Shown: positions 33,851 through 45,051 of the stretch, piece after piece
Layout: the number at the start of each line of letters is the position of its first letter
How positions within the stretch are numbered: position 1 is the first letter of the stretch
Source: Paractinoplanes maris
GTDB lineage: Bacteria; Actinomycetota; Actinomycetes; Mycobacteriales; Micromonosporaceae
Length of the DNA stretch: 64,000 nucleotides
Assembly: GCF_023544465.1 (NCBI RefSeq)
Contig: NZ_JALPVL010000006.1
Span: 496,001-560,000 of the forward strand
Direction of reading: 5' to 3'
Position numbers and translations under genes: made by a program
Notes under the pieces: model-generated
Told to the model about the DNA's origin: nothing
Databases searched by the model: none
Seen by the model: the letters and a program-made list of their open reading frames with translations, nothing else

Positions 33851-34598
33851 TCTGAACGCCGACCTGGGCGAAGGCTTCGGCCGCTGGGCACTGGGCGACG
33901 ACGACGCGTTGCTGGGCGTGGTGACCTCGGCCAACGTCGCGTGCGGGTTCCACGCGGGGGATCCGTCCACGATGCACCGGATCTGCGGTGCGGCGGTCGA
34001 GCGGTCGGTGGCGATCGGGGCACAGGTCGGCTATCGCGATCTGGCCGGATTCGGGCGGCGGCGGATCGACTACGACCTGGACGAGCTGCGCGACGACATT
34101 CTGTACCAAATGGGGGCACTCGAAGCGTTCTGCCGGGTCGCCGGCGGGCGGGTGGCCTACGTGAAGCCGCATGGCGCGCTCTACAACACCGCGGCCGTCG
34201 ACGAGGGTCAGGCCGGCGCGGTGGTGGCCGCCGTCCGGGCCTACGACGCGGCCCTGCCGGTGCTGTGCCAGCCGGGTTCGGTCTTGTCGCGCCTCGCCGC
34301 TGGGGCCGGGATCACCGTGGTCGGGGAGGGCTTCGCCGATCGCGGCTACCGCGCCGACGGAACACTGATGCCGCGTTCACTGCCGGGCGCTGTTGTGCAC
34401 AACCCGGACGAGGTTGTCGCCCGCGCGGTACGGATGGCGGTCGAGCAAGTGGTCGAAACCGCCGACGGCGAACTGGTGCCGGCGCCGGTGGCCTCGATCT
34501 GCGTACACGGTGACACCCCGGGCGCGGTCCAGCTGGCCACCCGGGTCCGCGCCGGACTGACCCGTGCCGGCTTGGTCGTGGAGCCGTTCCGCCCGTGA
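33837..34598 (+). CDS. pxpA: 5-oxoprolinase subunit A (LamB/YcsF family)
   Basis: A 253-residue TIM-barrel-like subunit. [40 protein letters not shown] is the family N-terminal signature. [32 protein letters not shown] and [12 protein letters not shown] follow. GTG at 33837 overlaps pxpC by 14 bp. Family length is normal (about 250). The operon ends here; a hairpin lies downstream before the convergent thioredoxin gene. Confidence 0.95.
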   Translation: [253 protein letters not shown]

Positions 34599-34628
34599 CG
34601 CCTGTGGATAACTCACGCTGACGGCTTG

Positions 34629-34680
34629 ACAACCAGGTAGCTTGGGCCCGCCCCCTGGTCGGGCGGGGTGGGCTGGTTGT
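34629..34680. terminator. Two-part hairpin between pxpA and the thioredoxin-NHL gene
   Basis: Outer arms ACAACCAG (34629-34636) and CTGGTTGT (34673-34680) enclose an inner CCCGCCC/GGGCGGG stem (34647-34653 and 34661-34667). It is placed 31 bp after pxpA and 27 bp from the convergent gene's stop, so it can terminate both. Confidence 0.7.
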
Positions 34681-34706
34681 TGGGGGTGCCGGCCGGACCG
34701 GTGCGA

Positions 34707-36497
34707 TCAGGCGTCGTCGAGGCCGCGCAGGATGAGCGGGAGGCGGTTCGGGCCGTCGGGGGTGACCACGATCGGGACGCCCCAGTCCTGGCGGGTCAGG
34801 TGGCAGGCGGCGAATTCGACGTCGACGTCGCACGTCGCGGCCTGGGCGACCACCTGCAGCACACCCTCCGTGACGTTCGGATTGATCACCAGGGCGCGGG
34901 ACAGGTCGGTGGTCGAGCCGGCGCCCTCCAGCAGCAGCTCGGGTGGCGACGCCGAGACCTCGAGCCGGGTCGACGGGCCGAACTGGGTGTCCAGCTTCTG
35001 GCCGGGCGCGGGGGTGAACACCACGTCGAGGGTGAGCGGGCCGGGAGCGACCGGGGAGGCCGGGCGCTCGGTGCGGTGGCGCTCGCCGGTGACCGTGCGG
35101 ACCGCTCCGGGGGCGAGCCGGGTCAGGCGGTGCGCGCCCGACTCGACCACGAGTACGTCGCCGGTGCTGGTCACCAGGACGTCGCTCGGCTCGGCCAGGC
35201 CGGAGTCGACAGTGGAGACCTCGTCGGTCTGAGGGTCGAAGCGCCGGATCGCGCCGTTGTAGGTGTCGGCGACCAGCACCGAGCCGTCGGGGAGTGCGGC
35301 CACCCCTAGCGGGTGCTGGAAGAGCGCCTCCTTGGCCGGGCCGTCCACGTGGCCGAAGTCGAACAGGCCCTGGCCGACGGCGGTGTGCAGGACACCCCGC
35401 TCGATGTAGCGCAGCGCCGAGGTCTCGCTGTCGGCGATCCACAGCCGGTCACCGCCGACCGAGAGGCCGGAGGGCTGGGCCATCCAGACGTCGGGGATCG
35501 GGCCGTCGCGCAGCGATTCGACCGTCGTGCCGGCGTAGACGCCGACCGTGCGCTTGATCGGGTCGAACCACCAGAGCTGATGGATGCCGGCCATCGCGAC
35601 GATCACGCGGTCGTCGTACCAGGCGACGTCCCACGGGGAGGAAAGATCGGTGGCCAGCGCGTCGTGGGCGTGTTCGTCGACGGCCGTCCGCCACGGGCGG
35701 CCCGACCCGGCGACCAGGGTGATCTCGCCGTCGGCCAGGCGCAGCCCGCGCAGCTGGTGGTTGACGGTGTCGGCGACCACCACGTCGTAACCGGCGACGG
35801 ACGCGACCTCGGGCGGCAGCAGGAGCAGGCCCTGCGGCTCGCTGAACGGGCCGCCCCGCTCGCCCGTGCCGAAGCGGCGGACCAGCGTCTCGCCGTCGGC
35901 CTCGACCTCGACGATCGAGTGCCGGGCGGTGTCGCTGACCAGCAGGTGACCGCCGGGCAGCTCGAGAGCCTTGCCGGGGAAGCGGAAGACGGTGTCGGCG
36001 GCGGGCGGCGGAACGTACGGGCCGTCGCCGCGATGCAGCGTGCCGTCCGCGGTGTGCTTGGCGATCAGCTCGTCGACCAGCCGGGACAGGCCCTCGGCGT
36101 GGCCCTCGCCGGCCATCGACGCGACCAGGTAACCGGTCGGGTCGACCACCGCCAGCGTGGGCCAGGCCTTCGCCGCGTACTGCTGCCAGAGATGCATGTC
36201 GGCGTCGTCGACGACCGGGTGGTGCACGCCGTACCGTTCGACGGCCGCGGCCAGCGCCTGGTGATCACGCTCGTGCTGGAATTTCGGCGAGTGGACGCCG
36301 ATCATCACGACGGCGTCACCGTATTTCTGCTCCAGCGGGCGCAACTCGTCCAGCACGTGCAGGCAGTTGATGCAGCCGTAGGTCCAGAAGTCCAGGATGA
36401 CGATCTTGCCGCGCAGGTCGGCCAGGGTCAGCTCCCGGCCACCGGTGTTCAGCCAGCCACGGCCCCGCAGTTCGGGCGCCCGCACACGTGCAGTCAT
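34707..36497 (-). CDS. Thioredoxin-like protein fused to NHL repeats
   Basis: A 596-residue two-domain protein. Residues 1 to about 160 form a TlpA/thioredoxin-like fold with active-site CINC (Cys42, Cys45) in FWTYGCINCLHVLDELRP. Residues from about 170 are NHL-type beta-propeller repeats (LLVSDTARHSIVEVE, YDVVVADTVNHQLRGLRL, VLVADTYNGAIRRFDP). No signal peptide, so probably cytosolic. The combination is a known actinobacterial/cyanobacterial family (NHLRC2-like) without a defined role. A perfect dyad lies 9 bp upstream of its ATG. Confidence 0.9.
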   Translation of the reverse strand: MTARVRAPELRGRGWLNTGGRELTLADLRGKIVILDFWTYGCINCLHVLDELRPLEQKYGDAVVMIGVHSPKFQHERDHQALAAAVERYGVHHPVVDDADMHLWQQYAAKAWPTLAVVDPTGYLVASMAGEGHAEGLSRLVDELIAKHTADGTLHRGDGPYVPPPAADTVFRFPGKALELPGGHLLVSDTARHSIVEVEADGETLVRRFGTGERGGPFSEPQGLLLLPPEVASVAGYDVVVADTVNHQLRGLRLADGEITLVAGSGRPWRTAVDEHAHDALATDLSSPWDVAWYDDRVIVAMAGIHQLWWFDPIKRTVGVYAGTTVESLRDGPIPDVWMAQPSGLSVGGDRLWIADSETSALRYIERGVLHTAVGQGLFDFGHVDGPAKEALFQHPLGVAALPDGSVLVADTYNGAIRRFDPQTDEVSTVDSGLAEPSDVLVTSTGDVLVVESGAHRLTRLAPGAVRTVTGERHRTERPASPVAPGPLTLDVVFTPAPGQKLDTQFGPSTRLEVSASPPELLLEGAGSTTDLSRALVINPNVTEGVLQVVAQAATCDVDVEFAACHLTRQDWGVPIVVTPDGPNRLPLILRGLDDA

Positions 36498-36505
36498 CGC
36501 ACCAT

Positions 36506-36536
36506 CGTGCCGTACCGGATGGTCCGGTACGACACG
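36506..36536. promoter_or_regulatory. Strong dyad between the repeat protein and the thioredoxin-NHL gene
   Basis: GTACCGGA (36512-36519) and TCCGGTAC (36523-36530) are perfect arms with a 3-bp centre; pairing extends outward to 36506-36536 with a single mismatch. It is only 9 bp before the thioredoxin-NHL start and 22 bp after the repeat-protein stop. It could be an operator or a terminator without a T-run. Confidence 0.5.
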
Positions 36537-36557
36537 AAGGTGGTCAGGATGACAGCG

Positions 36558-40448
<3,891 letters not shown>

Positions 40449-40701
40449 GAGCGCCTCCTCGTTTCATGCGGCCGTGCCAGCTCTGCACGGACGCCGGCCA
40501 CCACCGGCGTCGTGCCCAGCTCTGAGGCCAGGCCGTGCGGGGTTTCCGACCGCCGGTCGGGAGCCCCGGCCTCGCGCCGACCGGCCGAGCCGGCTCGATG
40601 ACCGTGCCCCACCGTACCGGGCGATCGCGCACGGAGGAATCCCGGCGTACGCCCGGGAGGGGAACCTCGAAGAGAACTGTGACAATGCCGCGAAAAGGCG
40701 A

Positions 40702-40735
40702 ACGGCCCGTCCGGAGGGGGATCCGGACGGGCCGT
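40702..40735. terminator. Hairpin after the 45-residue gene
   Basis: A perfect 14-bp inverted repeat (ACGGCCCGTCCGGA at 40702-40715, complement at 40722-40735) with a 6-nt loop, 13 bp beyond the stop of the reverse-strand small gene. No long T-run, as is common in high-GC actinobacteria. Confidence 0.75.
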
Positions 40736-40748
40736 GGCGCCGTTGAGG

Positions 40749-40886
40749 TCAGAAGCTCCGGCGCTGGGCGAAGATGGCGATCTCGTCGCGCATCGACTGG
40801 GTCGGTGCGGTCATCCAGGCCCGGTCGATGGCGCGGTTCTGGCGGTTGATCAACCGGCGCTGACGAACGCGATCGGCGATGCTCAT
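40749..40886 (-). CDS. Small basic protein of 45 residues
   Basis: MSIADRVRQRRLINRQNRAI..., ending MRDEIAIFAQRRSF. It is highly charged, probably helical, with no membrane segment. AAAAGG lies close upstream of the ATG at 40886; the open frame to 41006 has no such signal. A strong terminator follows, which supports a real transcription unit. I recall similar short actinobacterial hypotheticals but assign no function. Confidence 0.65.
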   Translation of the reverse strand: MSIADRVRQRRLINRQNRAIDRAWMTAPTQSMRDEIAIFAQRRSF

Positions 40887-41061
40887 TACCTTTTCACTTC
40901 CCTCGGGCCGGGTTGTCCGGCCCATCGTGGTGCTTGTCCCGTCGTGACTCCATTGTGCGTCAGAACGGGACAAGCGACCAACGATTTGGGGGGTGACGTC
41001 GCGCACGTGCCTAACGATCGTAGGTCAAGAAATTCGGTTGCCTACGAAACTTCGGACGTGC

Positions 41062-42504
41062 CTAGGTCCACGACAGTAGTGCGCCCTCGGGATCGGTGAG
41101 GAAGTCGCCGACGTCGCGCAGAAACTTCGAACCCAGCTCGCCGTCGACGATCCGATGGTCGAAGGAGAGCCCGAGCGTCGTCACCTGGCGCACCTTGATC
41201 TTGTCTTTGTGCACCCAGGGCATCGGCCGGATCGCCCCGAAGGCCAGGATCGCCGACTCGCCCGGTGGCAGGATCGGGGTTCCCGTATCGATTCCGAACA
41301 CTCCGACATTCGTGATCGAAAGGGTCCCACCGGCCATGTCGGACGGCGAGGTCTTTCCGGACTTCGCCACCTGGACCAGAGTGTTGAGCGCCTCAGCCAG
41401 TTCCCGCAGGCTGAGACGGCCGGCGTCCTTGACGTTGGGCACGATCAGGCCACGCTCGGTCGCCGCCGCGATGCCGAGATTCACGTACTCCTTGACGACG
41501 ATCTCGTTGGTCTCGGCCGACCAGGTCGAGTTGACCATCGGGTGGCGCCGGACCGCGAGCAGCACGGCCTTGGCCACCAGCAACAGCGGCGAGATGCGCA
41601 CCTCACGGAACTCACGCCGGCTCTTGAGCTTGTCCAGCGCCTTCATCGTGCGGGTCACGTCGACCGTGAGGAACTCGGTGACGTGCGGCGCGGTGAAGGC
41701 CGACGCGACCATGTTCGCCGCCGTGAGCTTGCGCACGCCCTTCACCGGGATGCGCTGCTCACGGCTCGCGTCGAAGACCGCCGCGGCCGGGGTGCTGGTC
41801 ACGGCGGGTGCCGCGACCGGCGCTTCGGCCGGGGTCGCGGCCGCTTGGTGTACGTCGTCCCGGGTCACCGACCCGAGCGGGCCACTGCCGGTGATCGTCG
41901 TGAGGTCGACGCCCAGATCGCGCGCGAGCTTGCGCACTGGCGGCTTGGCCAGCACCCGGACCCCGCTCGGCGCGGGCGCCACCGGAGGCGGAGGCGGTGG
42001 TGGAGCCACCGGCGTCGGCGGCGCCACGGGAGCCGGCGCGGTGGCCGCGCTGCCGTTCGGCGCCCCGATCCGGGGTCGCCTCTTCGCCGTGGTCGTCTTG
42101 GGTCCGTAGCCCACCAGCACAGCCGTGCGGCCGCCGGGCGCGGGACCGCCGATCATGCCGGGCTCGACGGAACCCTCGGCCGGCGCGATCTCGACCGCGG
42201 CCAGCGACTCGGCCGACGGCGCGGGACCGGGCAGATCCGACGGCAACGGCCCGGCTGCCGGGTCGGTGTCGATCGCCACGATGGGCGCGCCGACCTCGAC
42301 CGTCGTGCCGGCCTCGACGTAGATCTTCGAGACGACGCCGGCCCACTTGGCCGGGATCTCGACCGCGGCCTTGGCCGTCTCGACCTCGACGATCGGCTGG
42401 TTGAGCTCGATCGTGTCGCCCACCTTGACCAGCCAGGACAGGATCTCGCCCTCGGTGAGACCCTCGCCGAGGTCGGGCAGGTTGAACTCCTTGACGCGGG
42501 ACAT
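41062..42504 (-). CDS. 2-oxoacid dehydrogenase E2 (lipoyl acyltransferase)
   Basis: A 480-residue E2 component. A single lipoyl domain (1-80) has lipoyl-Lys45 in VEVETAKAAVEIP. An Ala/Pro linker follows, then a peripheral-subunit-binding domain (KPPVRKLARDLGVDLTTITGSGPLGSVTRDDV, about 225-265). The catalytic domain ends with FDHRIVDGELGSKF, carrying the active-site His and Asp. With E1alpha and E1beta upstream it forms a branched-chain 2-oxoacid (or pyruvate) dehydrogenase; E3 is not in the window. ATG at 42504, 5 bp after the E1beta stop. Substrate class (BKDH favoured by the heterotetrameric E1) is inferred. Confidence 0.92.
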   Translation of the reverse strand: MSRVKEFNLPDLGEGLTEGEILSWLVKVGDTIELNQPIVEVETAKAAVEIPAKWAGVVSKIYVEAGTTVEVGAPIVAIDTDPAAGPLPSDLPGPAPSAESLAAVEIAPAEGSVEPGMIGGPAPGGRTAVLVGYGPKTTTAKRRPRIGAPNGSAATAPAPVAPPTPVAPPPPPPPVAPAPSGVRVLAKPPVRKLARDLGVDLTTITGSGPLGSVTRDDVHQAAATPAEAPVAAPAVTSTPAAAVFDASREQRIPVKGVRKLTAANMVASAFTAPHVTEFLTVDVTRTMKALDKLKSRREFREVRISPLLLVAKAVLLAVRRHPMVNSTWSAETNEIVVKEYVNLGIAAATERGLIVPNVKDAGRLSLRELAEALNTLVQVAKSGKTSPSDMAGGTLSITNVGVFGIDTGTPILPPGESAILAFGAIRPMPWVHKDKIKVRQVTTLGLSFDHRIVDGELGSKFLRDVGDFLTDPEGALLSWT

Positions 42505-42509
42505 CGGCG

Positions 42510-43496
42510 TCACCAGCCGAACGAACGGTCGACGGCGTCCAGCACCCGGTCGAGATCGGGGAGGTACTCCTCCTCGACCCGGGCCGCCGGGTACGGGATG
42601 TCGTATCCGGTCACCCGCAGCACCGGCGCCTCGAGGGAGTAGAAACACTGCTCCTGGATGCGCGCGGCCAGCTCGGCGCCGAGGCCGATGTTGCCCGGGG
42701 CCTCGTGGACGACGATGGCCCGGCCGGTCCTGCGGACCGAGGCGTAGATCTTCTCGTAGTCGACCGGCGAGATCGTGCGCAGGTCGATGACCTCGAGATT
42801 GCGCCCGTCCTCGGCGGCGGCCGAGGCCGCGTCCAGGGCCGTGCGCACCATCGGGCCATAGGCCAGCACGGTCGCGTCGGTGCCCTCGCGGACCACCCGG
42901 GCCGAGTGCAGCGGGAAGGCGCCGGACAGGTCGGCTCCGAGCTCGACCTCACCCTTCTCCCAGTAGCGCCGCTTGGGCTCGAAGAAGACGATCGGGTCGT
43001 CCGAGGCGATCGCCTGCTGGATCATCGTGTACGCGTCCGAGGGGTTCGAGCAGGTCACGACCTTGAGGCCGGGGGTGTGCGCGAAATACGCCTCGGGCGA
43101 CTCGGAGTGGTGCTCGACCGCGCCGATGCCGCCGCCGAACGGGATCCGGATGACGATCGGCAGCCGCACCTTGCCCTTGGAGCGGTAGAACATCTTGGCG
43201 ACCTGGGCGACGATCTGGTTGTAGGCCGGGAAGACGAACCCGTCGAACTGGATCTCGCACACCGGCCGGTAGCCACGGATGGCCAAGCCGACCGCGGTGC
43301 CGATGATGCCCGCCTCGGCCAGCGGGGTGTCGATGACCCGGTCCTCGCCGAAGTCCTTCTGCAGGCCGTCGGTGATGCGGAAGACGCCGCCGAGCTTGCC
43401 GACGTCCTCGCCCATGATGACGACCTTGTCGTCGCCCTCCAGCGAGCGGCGCAGGCCGTGGTTGAGCGCCTTGCCCAAGGTGATCGTCTCAGCCAT
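42510..43496 (-). CDS. 2-oxoacid dehydrogenase E1 component, beta subunit
   Basis: A 328-residue transketolase-type subunit. Family blocks are ITLGKALNHGLRRSLEGDDKVVIMGEDVGKLGGVFRIT, DTPLAEAGIIGTAVGLA, RIPFGGGIGAVEHHSESPEAYFAHTPGLKVV and VIDLRTISPVDYEKI. ATG at 43496 overlaps the E1alpha stop by 1 bp (TGATG), so alpha and beta are coupled, as expected for an alpha2beta2 complex. A longer in-frame reading to 43754 is the shadow of E1alpha. Confidence 0.94.
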   Translation of the reverse strand: MAETITLGKALNHGLRRSLEGDDKVVIMGEDVGKLGGVFRITDGLQKDFGEDRVIDTPLAEAGIIGTAVGLAIRGYRPVCEIQFDGFVFPAYNQIVAQVAKMFYRSKGKVRLPIVIRIPFGGGIGAVEHHSESPEAYFAHTPGLKVVTCSNPSDAYTMIQQAIASDDPIVFFEPKRRYWEKGEVELGADLSGAFPLHSARVVREGTDATVLAYGPMVRTALDAASAAAEDGRNLEVIDLRTISPVDYEKIYASVRRTGRAIVVHEAPGNIGLGAELAARIQEQCFYSLEAPVLRVTGYDIPYPAARVEEEYLPDLDRVLDAVDRSFGW

Positions 43497-44635
43497 CAGT
43501 GGTCGCTCCCCTCGAACGAGGCGTGGTAGTCGGCGAACCGGGCGCGCTGCGCGTCCACCTCGGGCGAGCCGTGCGGGTAGACGTGGTCGAACATGCTGAC
43601 CGGCTGGGGGTCGGGCATCTCCAGCACCTTTTCGCGCAGCTCGAGGGCAAGGGTCTTGGCCGACTCGTCGACCGCGGCGAAGAAGTCGTCCCCGGCGATC
43701 TGCTGCTTGGCCAGGAACGCCCTGAGCCGCGAGATCGGGTCCTTGGCCTTCCACGACTCGACCTCGCTGGCGATGCGGTAGCGGGTCGGGTCGTCGGAGC
43801 TGGTGTGCGCACCCATCCGGTAGGTGTAGGCCTCGATCAGCGTCGGGCCCTGGCCGTTGCGCGCGTTGTCCAGCGCCGCCCGGGTCACGGCGAAGCTGGC
43901 CAGCACGTCGTTGCCGTCGATGCGGACGCCCGGGAAGCCGAAGCCGGCCGCGCGGCGGTAGAGCGGGATGCGGGTCTGCCGCTCGAGCGGCTCGGAGATC
44001 GCGTACTGGTTGTTCTGGCAGAAGAAGACCATCGGGGCGTGGAAGACGCCGGCCCAGACGAATGCCTCGTTGACCTCGCCCTGACTGGTCGCGCCGTCGC
44101 CGAAGTAGGCGATCACAGCCTCGCCGTCGGGGGTGCCGGTCTTGCCGTCCATGGTCACGCCCATCGCGTAACCGGTCGCGTGCAGCGTCTGCGAGCCGAT
44201 CACGATGGTGTAGCCGTTGAAACGGTGCTCGTTGGCGTCCCAGCCACCCTGGTCGACGCCGCGGAACAGGCCGAACGGCATGATCGGGTCGATGCCGCGG
44301 GTGTAGAGGACGCCGTGCTCGCGATAGGTCGGGAAGGCCATGTCCTGCGGGCGCAGTGCGCGGCCGGAGCCGACCTGGGCCGCTTCCTGCCCCAGCAGAC
44401 TGGCCCAGATGCCCAGCTCACCCTGGCGCTGCAGGGCGGTCGCCTCGGCGTCGAGGCGGCGGACGGTCACCAGGTCGTGGTAGAGGCTGCGGTATTCCTC
44501 GTCGGTGAAGTCGACGGAATAGGTCGTGCCGTCGGCGGTGGTGACGCTGTCGATGCGCTCACCGTCGGGGGTCAGCAGTTGGACGAAGCCGCCTGCCGGG
44601 GCGTCCGCCCCGACGTCGCTCACGCCGTTTGCCAT
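43496..44635 (-). CDS. 2-oxoacid dehydrogenase E1 component, alpha subunit
   Basis: A 379-residue ThDP-dependent decarboxylase subunit. The ThDP motif is GDGATSQGEVNEAFVWAGVFHAPMVFFCQNN. LYHDLVTVRRLDAEATALQRQGELGIW and GSGRALRPQDMAFPTYREHGV are typical of the BCKDH/PDH E1alpha family. ATG at 44635 is preferred because AGGGAG lies 7 bp upstream; an ATG at 44653 would add six residues. First gene of the E1alpha-E1beta-E2 operon. A perfect 10-bp-arm dyad lies about 300 bp upstream. Confidence 0.93.
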   Translation of the reverse strand: MANGVSDVGADAPAGGFVQLLTPDGERIDSVTTADGTTYSVDFTDEEYRSLYHDLVTVRRLDAEATALQRQGELGIWASLLGQEAAQVGSGRALRPQDMAFPTYREHGVLYTRGIDPIMPFGLFRGVDQGGWDANEHRFNGYTIVIGSQTLHATGYAMGVTMDGKTGTPDGEAVIAYFGDGATSQGEVNEAFVWAGVFHAPMVFFCQNNQYAISEPLERQTRIPLYRRAAGFGFPGVRIDGNDVLASFAVTRAALDNARNGQGPTLIEAYTYRMGAHTSSDDPTRYRIASEVESWKAKDPISRLRAFLAKQQIAGDDFFAAVDESAKTLALELREKVLEMPDPQPVSMFDHVYPHGSPEVDAQRARFADYHASFEGSDH

Positions 44636-45051
44636 CCGTGTCTCCCTGTTCATCTCTGCGCCCGCGACGGGTGTTGCCCGTCCGCGCGACGGACCGGTGG
44701 TCGTCGCGCCTGGCCCGGGTGAGGTTGCCGCGCGACGTTTCGGCGCGGGCCTGGACCCCGCCGGGGAGTGACGGTCCCCACCTCGTGCCCCGCTGGGTCG
44801 GCGGAAGCGACGGCGGCGGTGCCGTCGCCCCCATCCTGACAGAGAACGTGAGCCTCATTACAGGTCAGGTCGATCACAGTCGCGAAATTCCTCGGTTATA
44901 TCGGTGCCCGTATTTGTCCAAATAAGCGGCTTTCGTACGGTCACTACCGTACGAACGACCTCTTTACGCCGCTGCCGATGGCCTCATGCGTCGTTCTCCC
45001 CGATGACCGTGACGGATCGGTGTTGATCATTGCAACCGGCCGCACCCGTCC
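44636..45051. other. 416-bp divergent intergenic region
   Basis: It separates the 2-oxoacid dehydrogenase operon (reverse) and the Ser/Asp-repeat protein gene (forward), so it must contain both promoters. The part from 44850 to 44935 is conspicuously AT-richer than its surroundings. On the reverse strand TATAAC near 44895-44900 is a possible -10 for the dehydrogenase operon. A large palindrome is annotated separately. No gene is seen. Confidence 0.6.
44932..44955. promoter_or_regulatory. Perfect 24-bp operator-like palindrome
   Basis: TTCGTACGGT (44932-44941) and ACCGTACGAA (44946-44955) are perfect 10-bp arms around CACT. It lies in the divergent region, 97 bp before the forward gene and about 300 bp before E1alpha. 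There is no T-run and neither side has a gene end, so an operator is more likely than a terminator. Confidence 0.55.

Noticed and set aside
44636-45051. A small gene in the AT-richer part of the gap near 44850-44930
   Set aside because: The open frames there are short, have no ribosome site and show no protein-like composition.
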